Of a stretch of 64,000 nt of DNA, positions 8,389 to 16,317 are shown one piece after another; within the stretch, counting starts at the first letter, position 1; each line of letters opens with the position of its first letter. Position numbers and translations under genes: made by a program. The DNA comes from Leifsonia sp. PS1209 (GTDB taxonomy: Bacteria > Actinomycetota > Actinomycetes > Actinomycetales > Microbacteriaceae): contig NZ_CP051154.1 in NCBI RefSeq assembly GCF_012317045.1, positions 3,720,001-3,784,000 of the forward strand, given 5' to 3'. Below the pieces are notes generated by a model. That model was not told the origin of the DNA. It saw only the letters and a program-made list of their open reading frames with translations, and ran no database searches.

Positions 8389-8919
8389 GTGACGATTCGA
8401 GCGGCACGGACCACGGACATCCCGGCCATCCAGGAGATCGAACGGGCAGCGGGAGAGCCCTTCCGCGGGATCGGGCTCGCGGAGATCGCCGACGACGAGC
8501 CGCCCGGCGCGGACGAGCTGGCGGCGTGCATCCGGAGCGGCGGAGCGCTGGTGGCGGTCGACGGGACGGACACCCCCGTCGCGTATCTGCTGGTCGAGAC
8601 GCTCGGCAGCCGGGCGCACATCGAGCAGGTGTCCGTGCATCCATCGCACGCCAGGCAGGGGCTGGGCGCGCGGTTGATCGAGGCTGCGGACGCCTGGGCG
8701 CTGGAGCGCGGGCTGACCGAGCTGACGCTGACGACGTTCGCGGACGTCCCGTGGAACGCGCCGTACTACGCCCGTCTCGGATTCTCGCTGCTTCCCGACG
8801 AGCAGCGGGACGACGCGCTCCGCGAGCGGGTGCGCGAGGAGGCCGCTGCCGGGCTCGCGCTCAGCGACTGGCCCCGGGTGGCGATGGCGCGGGATGCGCG
8901 GCGCCGGTCGGCGGTCTGA
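8389..8919 (+). CDS. GNAT family N-acetyltransferase
   Basis: The 176-residue acetyltransferase carries motif A as IEQVSVHPSHARQGLGARLI and motif B as WNAPYYARLGF. It resembles the GNAT group annotated as ribosomal-protein or small-molecule acetyltransferases, but the residues visible do not identify the acceptor. The GTG start is chosen because the TACGCT -10 element is positioned for leaderless expression and the conserved fold starts at residue 2. The C-terminal 20 residues are basic. The next gene, an MFS exporter, begins 54 bases downstream. Confidence 0.88.
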   Translation: MTIRAARTTDIPAIQEIERAAGEPFRGIGLAEIADDEPPGADELAACIRSGGALVAVDGTDTPVAYLLVETLGSRAHIEQVSVHPSHARQGLGARLIEAADAWALERGLTELTLTTFADVPWNAPYYARLGFSLLPDEQRDDALRERVREEAAAGLALSDWPRVAMARDARRRSAV

Positions 8920-8973
8920 CCGACCGCGCAGACGATCCGGACGGATGGTCGCCTGTCCCGGACGGAGGATCAG

Positions 8974-10215
8974 GTGCGCCCCTCCGCGATCCGCCAGGGT
9001 GGAACAGTGACGACAGACACCTCTCCCATCCGGGCCACCTCCCCCGCCGCTCCCACGCACCAGCGCACGCGCTGGGCCGCCCTCATCGTCATGCTCCTGA
9101 CGAGCTTCGTGCTGGTGACGGCCGAGTTCCTGCCGTCCGGTGTGCTGACCGCGATGGCCGCCGAGCTGGGGGTGACGCCCGGACAGGCCGGGCAGACCGT
9201 CACCGTCACCGCGTTCGTCGGGTTCCTGGCGGCGCCGACGCTCGGCATCCTGATCCCCCGGATGGACAGGCGCACCTTCCTGGTGCTCGTCGCGATCCTC
9301 GCCGCGGTGTCCAACCTGGCCGTGGCGGTGGCGCCGTCGCTGTGGCTGCTGCTGGTGGCGCGACTGCTCATCGGCGTGGCGATCAGCGGCTTCTGGTCGA
9401 TGTCGCTGACGGTGGCCGCGCAGCTGGCCAGCCCGGAACGGCTCGGGCGGGCGATGACCATCGTCAGCGCCGGCATGACCCTGGCCGTCGTGGCCGGTGT
9501 GCCGATCGGGGTGTACCTCACCGAGCTGGTCGACTGGCGGGGCGTGTTCCTCGGCGCGGCCGTGCTCACCGCCGTCGTCGCGGTCGCCCTGCGCCTGACG
9601 CTGCCACGGATCGCCCCGGCCGAGGCGTCGAGCCTGAGCATCCTGGTCGACACGCTCAAGCGGCCTGGCGTGCGGCAAGGCCTCGCCGGCCACATCCTGA
9701 TCGTGTTCGGGCACTTCATGGCGTACACGTTCATCCGGCTCGCGCTCGACCAGGTGCCCGGACTCGACACGGCCTTCGCGGCCGGCCTGCTCGTGGTGTT
9801 CGGCGTGGGCGGCGTGGTCGGGAACCTCGTGGTCGGCGCGCTCGCCGACCGGTACCTCGGACTGCTGCGCTACCTGCAGCCGGCGCTCATCGCCGGGGCG
9901 ATCCTGCTCTCGGTGCTCGGCCAGGGCTCAGTGATCGTGGTGGCAGCGGCCATCGTGGTCTGGGGCTTCGGCTTCGGGGCGTGGCCGGCGGTCATCAACA
10001 CCTGGGCCGGACGCTACATCCCGGACAGGCTCGAAGCGGCGGGTGGCCTCGTCGTCGCCGGGTTCCAGCTGGCGATCACCCTCGGCGCCGGGCTCGGCGG
10101 CATCCTGGTCGACAGCGTGGATGTGCGGTTCACGTACCTGGTGGCGGTGGCCGTGGTCGCGGTGGGCGTGGTGCTGTTCGGCAGCGCGGGGAGGCGCCGG
10201 GCGCTGCAGGGGTGA
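8974..10215 (+). CDS. MFS transporter, DHA1 type (NepI/AraJ-like)
   Basis: The 413-residue, 12-helix drug:H+ antiporter-1 family protein has the typical first-helix block LVTAEFLPSGVLTAMA and a motif A-like loop after helix 2 (IPRMDRRT). GTG 8974 has GGAGG five bases upstream; GTG 9007 in the same frame is an alternative start that removes eleven residues. The convergent AraC regulator at 10239-11081 is a frequent partner of this transporter type in actinobacteria and probably controls it. Likely role: efflux of nucleosides, sugars or drugs. Confidence 0.85.
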   Translation: MRPSAIRQGGTVTTDTSPIRATSPAAPTHQRTRWAALIVMLLTSFVLVTAEFLPSGVLTAMAAELGVTPGQAGQTVTVTAFVGFLAAPTLGILIPRMDRRTFLVLVAILAAVSNLAVAVAPSLWLLLVARLLIGVAISGFWSMSLTVAAQLASPERLGRAMTIVSAGMTLAVVAGVPIGVYLTELVDWRGVFLGAAVLTAVVAVALRLTLPRIAPAEASSLSILVDTLKRPGVRQGLAGHILIVFGHFMAYTFIRLALDQVPGLDTAFAAGLLVVFGVGGVVGNLVVGALADRYLGLLRYLQPALIAGAILLSVLGQGSVIVVAAAIVVWGFGFGAWPAVINTWAGRYIPDRLEAAGGLVVAGFQLAITLGAGLGGILVDSVDVRFTYLVAVAVVAVGVVLFGSAGRRRALQG

Positions 10216-10256
10216 GGGCGGCTGGGGGGCGCGCGCGGCTAGCTCGCGCGCTGCCG
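10216..10256. terminator. Probable bidirectional terminator between MFS and araC-type genes
   Basis: Between the convergent stops the sequence holds a GC-only inverted repeat: GCGCGCG (in the stretch 10230-10240) opposite CGCGCGC (10246-10252), with a GCTAGCT centre. It extends into the regulator's last codons and has no T tract, as is common in this phylum. Confidence 0.4.
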
Positions 10257-11081
10257 CCAGACGGACGGGGCGGACCCGGTGTGGCGGCGGAAGGCACGGC
10301 TGAAGCCGGCGTCCGACTCGTAGCCGAGCATCCTGGCGGTCTCGCTGACCGTGAGACCGTCCTGCGACAGGTAGGTCATGGCCGCATCCATCCGCACCTG
10401 GGCGAGATAGCTGGCGGGCGACTGCCCGACCTGCTCGCGGAAACGCTCGGCGAAGATCGTGCGCGACATCGCGCCGACCGCAGCGAGGTCGCCCACGGTC
10501 CACGGGTGCCCGGGATTCTCGTGCATCGCGTCGAGCACGCGGGACACGAACGGGTCCTCGACCACCGACGGCCAGTTCTCGGGAGCGCAGTCGCCCTCCG
10601 CCCAGGCCCGGATCGCCACCGAGACGATGGTGGTGGCCATCCGGCCGCAGATCACGTCGTCGCCGGCGCGGCGCGGCTTCAGCGAGCCGCCCATCTGCGC
10701 GGCGAGGAGGGCGATGGCCGGATCGAGCTCCGCCAGCTGGTTCACGCCCACCACGTCGGGCAGCGCGTCGAGCGCGCGGGTGCCGCCCACCGGCCGCAGC
10801 TCGCTGACGATCACCTCGCCGAGACCGTCCGCCAGCAGGTCGACCGCGTTGCGCCCCGTCGTGAAGACGACGTCGCCAGCGTGAAAGGCGAGCTGTACCC
10901 CCTGCGGGCCGCGCGAACGCACCCGGATGGACCCCGCAAGCAGATAGACGAACGTCGCACCGGGGAAGGTCGCCCTGTCGCCGGGCCCGAGTGCGACGTG
11001 ACGCGACGCATCCACTCGCCACTCGAGCGTGGACAGCAACTCGTCGAGCGTGGCGGGGGAGGTCATCGCGGTGATCGTCAC
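10239..11081 (-). CDS. AraC family transcriptional regulator with N-terminal cupin
   Basis: The 280-residue protein has an AraC-type cupin ligand-binding domain (residues 20-160) with a FHAGDVVF turn, and two C-terminal helix-turn-helix motifs (about 180-278) ending in the hallmark ARMLGYESDAGFSRAFRRHTG. Such cupin-AraC proteins are usually encoded beside an MFS or oxidoreductase gene that they activate. GTG 11081 and ATG 11066 are both possible starts and neither has a strong ribosome binding site. Confidence 0.9.
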   Translation of the reverse strand: MTITAMTSPATLDELLSTLEWRVDASRHVALGPGDRATFPGATFVYLLAGSIRVRSRGPQGVQLAFHAGDVVFTTGRNAVDLLADGLGEVIVSELRPVGGTRALDALPDVVGVNQLAELDPAIALLAAQMGGSLKPRRAGDDVICGRMATTIVSVAIRAWAEGDCAPENWPSVVEDPFVSRVLDAMHENPGHPWTVGDLAAVGAMSRTIFAERFREQVGQSPASYLAQVRMDAAMTYLSQDGLTVSETARMLGYESDAGFSRAFRRHTGSAPSVWRQRAS

Positions 11082-11146
11082 GCTCGCGAAAACAGCGCGA
11101 GGGGGTGCGCTATTCCTGGGGCGAGGGCTGGCGGCACGGTCGTGCT

Positions 11147-11326
11147 CTACGGCCGGTAGTCACGATTCGGCTGCTCGTAGCCTTTTCTAGCCTCCGGATC
11201 ACCCGCACCACGCGCTGGCCCGAGCGACGAGCCGACGACCATCAACGCATCCACGACCCGCTTGAACGCGCGGCCGACAACCCGGCCGACGCGGACGACG
11301 ACTGGATCTGTTTTCTCCGAAACCAT
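11147..11326 (-). CDS. Small basic protein, hypothetical
   Basis: This 59-residue open frame starts at ATG 11326, with a run of six G (GGGGGG) about five bases upstream that can act as ribosome binding site. The product is amphipathic: a Val/Arg-rich segment (VVVRVGRVVGRAFKRVVDAL) predicts a cationic helix, followed by a Gly/Pro-rich, charged tail ending NRDYRP. I recognise no family. Coding bias (G/C in third positions) supports a gene, but short high-GC frames can arise by chance. It is divergent from the MFS gene at 11401. Confidence 0.4.
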   Translation of the reverse strand: MVSEKTDPVVVRVGRVVGRAFKRVVDALMVVGSSLGPARGAGDPEARKGYEQPNRDYRP

Positions 11327-11400
11327 GGGACCCCCCTGCCTCATCGTGGCACACGCGCCCCATTCGTTAGCCTGATCGCAGACACAAGCGGAGGAGCGGC

Positions 11401-12660
11401 ATGTCGGGACCGGGGCGACGCGACGTCTTCAGGATTCGCGGATTCTTCGCGTACTGGGCGTCGTACACCGTCTCGGGGTTCGGCACGTACGTCACGACGC
11501 TGGCCCTCCAGGTGCTCGTGCTGGTGTCGCTGCACGGGACCGCCGCGGACATCGGGCTGCTCAACGCGGCCAGGTGGCTCCCGTATCTGGTGCTCGGCCT
11601 CGTGGTCGGGGCCTTGGTCGACCGGCGGAGGCGGCGCCCGGTGCTGATCGGGAGCGACCTCGGGCGGGCGGTGCTGCTGGCGTTGATCCCGCTGTTCTTC
11701 GTTCTCGGCGTGCTGAACATCCCGGTTCTGCTCGCGATCGTCTGCGCCGTGGGCCTGCTGTCGCTGTTCGGGGACGCCGCCTCCCAGTCGCTGGTGCCGC
11801 GGATCGTGCCCCGAGGCGCCCTGCTGGCCGCGCACGCCCGCACCGATCAGAGCGACGCCGTCGCGCAGACCTCTGGGCCGCTCGTCGCCGGTGCGCTGGT
11901 GTCGCTCGTCGGCGCGGCGTCCGCCATCGTCGTGGATGCGGTGTCCTACCTCTTCTCCGCGGTCGCGATCTGGCGGGTCAGGGTGGACGAACCACCGGCG
12001 ACGGCGACCCCGGCCCGCAGCCTTCGCCGCGAGATCGCGGAGGGACTGCGGTGGGTCTACCGCCATCCCGTGCTCGGTCCGATGGCGTTCGGCTCGCACG
12101 GCTGGTTCTTCTTCAACAGCATCCTGGGCACGGTCTTCGTGCCGTTCGCGCTGCTCGCGCTCGACCTGAGCGCGTTCCAGCTCGGGATCGCCCTGGCCGG
12201 CGCCGGGGTCGCCGGGCTGATCGGCAGCTCGGTGTCGATCCGCGTCGGACGCCGCTGGGGAGCGGGCGTCGCGGTTGTCGCGAGCAACCTGCTGATGGCG
12301 GTCGGCTGGGTCCTCATCGCGACCGTGCCCGGCGACGCAGCCACCTGGCTGGTGGTGACGGTCCTCACGGTCGGCCAAGGGTTCTACGGGCTCGGGCTGG
12401 GACTCAGCAACGCCAACGAGATGGGCTACCGGCAAGCCGTCACCCCGGACGAGCTGCAGGCGCGCACCAACACCACGATGCGGTCGGCGAACCGCGCCAT
12501 GATCGTCGTCGGGGCGCCCATCGGCGGCCTCGCCGCGACGGTCATCGGCTACCGGCCGACGCTCTGGATCGCGATAGCCGGGATCGTCGTGGTCACCGTC
12601 TTCCTCGCGCTCTCGCCGTTCGGCCGCGCCCGCCACGCGAGCGACGACGTGGTCGGCTAA
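11401..12660 (+). CDS. MFS transporter, MFS_3 (EntS-like) type
   Basis: The 419-residue, 12-helix permease contains the MFS_3/enterobactin-exporter-type signatures: LVVGALVDRRRRRPVLIGSD after helix 2, DAASQSLVPRIVP in the middle and QARTNTTMRSANRAM near helix 10. GGAGGAG lies about five bases upstream of ATG 11401. Members export siderophores, macrolides or other drugs, and nothing nearby fixes the substrate. Its 3' end faces the methyltransferase gene on the other strand, 41 bases away. Confidence 0.88.
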   Translation: MSGPGRRDVFRIRGFFAYWASYTVSGFGTYVTTLALQVLVLVSLHGTAADIGLLNAARWLPYLVLGLVVGALVDRRRRRPVLIGSDLGRAVLLALIPLFFVLGVLNIPVLLAIVCAVGLLSLFGDAASQSLVPRIVPRGALLAAHARTDQSDAVAQTSGPLVAGALVSLVGAASAIVVDAVSYLFSAVAIWRVRVDEPPATATPARSLRREIAEGLRWVYRHPVLGPMAFGSHGWFFFNSILGTVFVPFALLALDLSAFQLGIALAGAGVAGLIGSSVSIRVGRRWGAGVAVVASNLLMAVGWVLIATVPGDAATWLVVTVLTVGQGFYGLGLGLSNANEMGYRQAVTPDELQARTNTTMRSANRAMIVVGAPIGGLAATVIGYRPTLWIAIAGIVVVTVFLALSPFGRARHASDDVVG

Positions 12661-12701
12661 GGGCGACGTCAGCCACTCGGCTGGTCACCCGCCCGCCACG
12701 G

Positions 12702-13823
12702 TCACTCGCGGCGGGAGGCCGTGACCGTGAACTTGGCGTTGCGCGCCACCTGCCTGGTCGGCCCGACCGCACGTTCCAGCGCGGAGCGGTAGCCGAGGTG
12801 CGAGTTCCAGACCGTCCACAGTTCACCGCCGGAGGCGAGGACGCGTGCGGCGTCGGCGAACATCCGGTGGGCGATCCCGGTGTGCACGGCGCTGCCGATG
12901 TGGAAGGGCGGGTTGAGGACGATCAGGTCGGCGCTCGCATCCGGCTGCCCGGCGAGACCGTCGTCGCGCACCACCGTGACGCGGTCGGCGACGCCGTTCG
13001 CCACTGCGGTGGCCGTGGCCGAGGCGACGGCCGCGGCGGACTGGTCGGTGGCGATGACGCGCAGGCCCGGCCTGCGCAGGGCGAGCGTGGTCGCGAGCAC
13101 GCCGGTTCCGCAGCCGAGGTCGATGGCGGTGTGCGCATCCGGAGCGGCGGCGTCGATCACGCTGAGCAGGAAGCGGGTGCCGATATCGACCGAGGTGCCC
13201 GCGAACGCGGCGCCGTGCGCACACACCGTGATCCCGAGTTCGTCGTCGTGCGAACGCCGCGGCCACCGGTCGTCCGCGACCGCGACCGGCTGCGGATGCT
13301 CGGCGGTGAGCACGCGCGCCTTCTGCCGGGCGAGCGACGCCGTGACGGAAGCGAAAGCAGTGCCGAGCACGTCGTTCATCGCCAGGCTCATGTGTTTCAG
13401 CATCCCGCCCGCGTAGACGACCGCCTCCGGATGCGCGTGCGCGGCCACCAGCGTCGCGATCTCGTCGAGCGCATCCAGGCTCCGCGGCAGGCGCAGCAGG
13501 ACCACCCGCGCGTCGCGGACGAGTTCGGCGTCGAGCGGGAGTCCACGGTATGCGTCGGAGTAGCCGAGCTCGGCGGCGTTGGCGGCGAGCGCCTGTTCTC
13601 CGGTGAGTGGATCCTGGCGCACTCGGAGACCGGTGGCGCCCTCGGCGGCCGCCGCCAGGGTGAGCGCACCGTACGCGTCGCCGATGACGACGACCTCGCC
13701 GCCCGCAGCCGCGGCGACCGCATCCCGTGCCAGGTCGGCGATCAGGCGGTCGGCCGCATCCGAGGCGAACAGGTTCTCGCCTTCCACATCCGGCCACCGC
13801 CGCAACCGCGCATACTCGAACAC
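12702..13823 (-). CDS. RsmC/RlmG-like rRNA guanine-N2 methyltransferase
   Basis: The 373-residue protein has the two-module layout of RsmC/RlmG. A diverged N-terminal methyltransferase-like domain (about 1-180) probably helps bind rRNA, and a catalytic class I SAM domain (about 190-370) carries AIDLGCGTGVLA (SAM loop) and LIVLNPPFHIG, the NPPF motif of N2-guanine methyltransferases. Expected role: m2G formation in 16S or 23S rRNA. Which rRNA position is modified cannot be told. GTG 13823 is the start, with no clear Shine-Dalgarno; GAGAAT lies seven bases upstream. Confidence 0.82.
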   Translation of the reverse strand: MFEYARLRRWPDVEGENLFASDAADRLIADLARDAVAAAAGGEVVVIGDAYGALTLAAAAEGATGLRVRQDPLTGEQALAANAAELGYSDAYRGLPLDAELVRDARVVLLRLPRSLDALDEIATLVAAHAHPEAVVYAGGMLKHMSLAMNDVLGTAFASVTASLARQKARVLTAEHPQPVAVADDRWPRRSHDDELGITVCAHGAAFAGTSVDIGTRFLLSVIDAAAPDAHTAIDLGCGTGVLATTLALRRPGLRVIATDQSAAAVASATATAVANGVADRVTVVRDDGLAGQPDASADLIVLNPPFHIGSAVHTGIAHRMFADAARVLASGGELWTVWNSHLGYRSALERAVGPTRQVARNAKFTVTASRRE

Positions 13824-13893
13824 GGGATCAATTCTCGCAGCCCCGGGATGCCACCAGCCTCGCGGGATGCAAACCGGCCCCGCGCCTCCGGCG

Positions 13894-14865
13894 TCAGAGC
13901 CAGTTGTTCCGCTTGAACGCGTAGTACAGCCCGATGCCGGTCGCCAGCATCAGCGCGAGCGCGAACGGGTAGCCGAGCGCCCAGTGCAGCTCCGGCATGT
14001 GGTCGAAGTTCATCCCGTAGATCGTGCCGACGAGCGTCGGGGTGAACAGGATGGCCGCCCAGGACGAGATCTTCTTGACCTCGTCGTTCTGCGCCTGGCC
14101 GACGAGCGTGGTGTGCACCAGCAGCGCGTTCTGCAGGATCTGCCGGAACCCGTCCGCCCGCTCCACGATCCGGATGACGTGGTCGTGCACATCCCGGAAC
14201 CGGTCGCGCAACGACTCGTCCGCACCGGATGCGGCGAGCGCGTCCCTGAGACTCTGCAGCACACCGCCGAGCGGGTTGACCGCCCTCTGGAACGTCATCA
14301 CCTCGGAAGACAGCTCGTAGATGCGGCGCGACACCGTGCGGTCGCCGTTGAAGAGCTGGTCCTCGATCTCGTCGATGTCGTTCTCCAGACCGGCGATCAC
14401 GGGGGCGTAGTCGTCGACGATCTGGTCCAGGATGCCGTAGAGCACCCCGATCGGACCGGGTGCGAGCAGCCGCGCGTCGTGCTCCATCCTGTGCCGGACG
14501 ATCGAGAGGTCCGGCCATTCGAAGTGCCGCACGGTGATGACGAACTGCTCGCCGAGGAAGACGTGCACCTCACCGAACTCCACCTTCTCGGTCTCGTCGA
14601 TGTAGTGCGCGGGCCGCAGCGCCACGAACGTCGTGGTGCCGTACTTCTCCAGCTTTGCGCGCTGGTGCCCGCTCAGGGCGTCTTCCACGGCGAGCTCCGG
14701 CAGCTCGAATTCGGTCGCGACGGCGGCCAGCTCCTTCTCGGTCGGCCGGTACAGGCCGATCCAGGCGAACCCGTTGCGCTCCCGCACCGTCTCGAACGTC
14801 TGCTCCAGCGATGTCGGGTCAGCGGTGCGCCGACCGTCGACGTAGACGGCGTTGTCGACGATCAT
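13894..14865 (-). CDS. corA: Magnesium and cobalt transport protein CorA
   Basis: The 323-residue CorA family channel has a large cytosolic funnel domain (1-260) and two C-terminal helices. The selectivity signature YGMNF is at residues 283-287 at the end of the first helix, followed by the acidic/aromatic loop DHMPELHW and a terminal basic KRNNWL. It mediates Mg2+ (also Co2+/Ni2+) uptake as a pentamer. GGAAGGAG precedes the ATG by about five bases. It is monocistronic by layout. Confidence 0.93.
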   Translation of the reverse strand: MIVDNAVYVDGRRTADPTSLEQTFETVRERNGFAWIGLYRPTEKELAAVATEFELPELAVEDALSGHQRAKLEKYGTTTFVALRPAHYIDETEKVEFGEVHVFLGEQFVITVRHFEWPDLSIVRHRMEHDARLLAPGPIGVLYGILDQIVDDYAPVIAGLENDIDEIEDQLFNGDRTVSRRIYELSSEVMTFQRAVNPLGGVLQSLRDALAASGADESLRDRFRDVHDHVIRIVERADGFRQILQNALLVHTTLVGQAQNDEVKKISSWAAILFTPTLVGTIYGMNFDHMPELHWALGYPFALALMLATGIGLYYAFKRNNWL

Positions 14866-15056
14866 GGGGTCTCCTTCCGGGAGGGCTCCCCCACGCTACC
14901 CGGTCACACGGTGAGGTGGGGCGGAGGCGCGGGGCGTTGTGGTTGCGGGGACGCGTGAGCGGTGCAGGGCGCGCCACATAGAGGATGGATTAGTGTATGA
15001 CGTTAGGTTCGGAATTTTAGATATCCCGGCTTCTACTCGATGACGAGAGGAACAGC

Positions 15057-16013
15057 ATGACGAAGGTGACGAAGCGGTGGGTGTCCGCGTTCGCAGTGGG
15101 TACAACAATCGGGACGGCTGGCGCGGTTCCCGCATTCGCGGATAACCCGGACGACACGTTGGCGGTGGTGGCTTCCGCAACACCAGAGACCATCGAGTCT
15201 GCGGCTAGCGTGCCGACGACCGCTACCGGTGAGAATGCGATCGACGCGACCGTGGCCGGGGCGACGGTGACGGTGCCGGTCGACGCATCCAACGGCATCA
15301 CACTGGGCAGCGAAGGCGGCACGGTCTCGATCGGCCTCCCGTTCGCTGACCAGGCGGCGGACGCGGAGGTGCAGAAGCCGGGTGTGGTGTCATTCGACAA
15401 CCGCAATGGATCGAGCACGGTCCCGGTTGTCCAAAGCGACGGCAGTGTGCAGATCAACACCATCATCGAAGGGGCGGATGCGCCGACGTCGTACTCGTAT
15501 GACTATGACTGCTCCGGTGGCGTGACGTTGCGACGGTTGGCGGACGGCGGAATTGTCGCTGTCGACGGAGCGGGAGAACTCGTGGCCTCCATCGCGCTGC
15601 CGTGGGCCAAGGATGCGCGAGGAAAGGATGTTGCGACGCGGTACGTCATCAACGGAACCACGCTCACGCAGATAGTTGAGCATGGCGTCGGGTCGGCGTA
15701 CCCGATCGTCGCCGATCCGACGACACTCGGAAGCAACGGCTTCTACACCAAGATCGTCCAGAACAGCAGCTCGCAGGGAACGATCATCAGCGTCTATCCT
15801 GCACAGATCAAGTGGAATGCGTACTCGGGAGACACGATCTACGCGAACTACAAGGCGATCGTTCCCGCCGCCTACGAAGGAAACAAATGGCGGGACCAAC
15901 TCGTCTGCCACGCAGCCAACGTCGGGATCTGGAAGACACCCTGGAACCTGGATTCGTGGCGTCCCGACGTCGGCTACGCGCGCACTGTTCTCGCGGCGTG
16001 CAACCCGCAGTGA
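15057..16013 (+). CDS. Secreted DUF2599 domain protein
   Basis: The 318-residue precursor has a Sec signal peptide (KRW, hydrophobic core, AFA cleavage near residue 28). A Thr/Val/Ala-rich region (30-140) follows, then a beta-rich middle part, and a C-terminal domain (about 222-318) matching DUF2599: IISVYP, QLVCHAANV, WNLDSWRPDVGY and a terminal AACNPQ. Cysteines at the two ends of that last block could form a disulfide outside the cell. AGAGGAA precedes the ATG. DUF2599 has no established function. Codon use is less GC-biased than in neighbouring genes, which may indicate transfer. A small membrane protein gene follows seven bases later. Confidence 0.75.
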   Translation: MTKVTKRWVSAFAVGTTIGTAGAVPAFADNPDDTLAVVASATPETIESAASVPTTATGENAIDATVAGATVTVPVDASNGITLGSEGGTVSIGLPFADQAADAEVQKPGVVSFDNRNGSSTVPVVQSDGSVQINTIIEGADAPTSYSYDYDCSGGVTLRRLADGGIVAVDGAGELVASIALPWAKDARGKDVATRYVINGTTLTQIVEHGVGSAYPIVADPTTLGSNGFYTKIVQNSSSQGTIISVYPAQIKWNAYSGDTIYANYKAIVPAAYEGNKWRDQLVCHAANVGIWKTPWNLDSWRPDVGYARTVLAACNPQ

Positions 16014-16020
16014 GGCAACC

Positions 16021-16269
16021 GTGAAGACGAGTCTCATCGGACTTGCCCTTGCCCTCGTGGGCACGGTCTCAGCCCTTTGGTCGGGCACCACGCTGTTCGA
16101 AAGCGGCGTCGATGCCGACCTGAACGGAACGGCGGCTCAGCTGAACCCGTTCGTCATCGCAGCATTCGTCGCGGGGCTCTGCGCTGCCTGCGTGGGGCTC
16201 GTCCTGGCCGTGTACGGGATGTCGAAGCACAGCAGTTCCAGACACCCCGGCGGCAACCGGCAGAACTGA
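16021..16269 (+). CDS. Small two-helix membrane protein following DUF2599 gene
   Basis: The 82-residue protein starts at GTG 16021, with GAGG just upstream. It has an N-terminal hydrophobic helix (about 5-22), a short extracellular acidic loop, a second helix (about 43-66) and a Ser/His-rich cytosolic tail. I recognise no family. The seven-base spacing to the DUF2599 gene and the shared terminator make a two-gene operon, so it may anchor, secrete or protect against the DUF2599 protein. That is inference only. Confidence 0.6.
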   Translation: MKTSLIGLALALVGTVSALWSGTTLFESGVDADLNGTAAQLNPFVIAAFVAGLCAACVGLVLAVYGMSKHSSSRHPGGNRQN

Positions 16270-16273
16270 ACCA

Positions 16274-16311
16274 CGCTGGTCACACCGTGCATCCACACGG
16301 CGTGACCAGCG
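16274..16311. terminator. Strong bidirectional hairpin terminator
   Basis: CGCTGGTCAC (16274-16283) pairs perfectly with GTGACCAGCG (16302-16311). After one A/C mismatch, CCGTG (16285-16289) pairs with CACGG (16296-16300) around a 6-nt loop. It lies between convergent stops at 16269 and 16318 and can serve both transcripts. Confidence 0.8.
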
Positions 16312-16317
16312 CACCGC

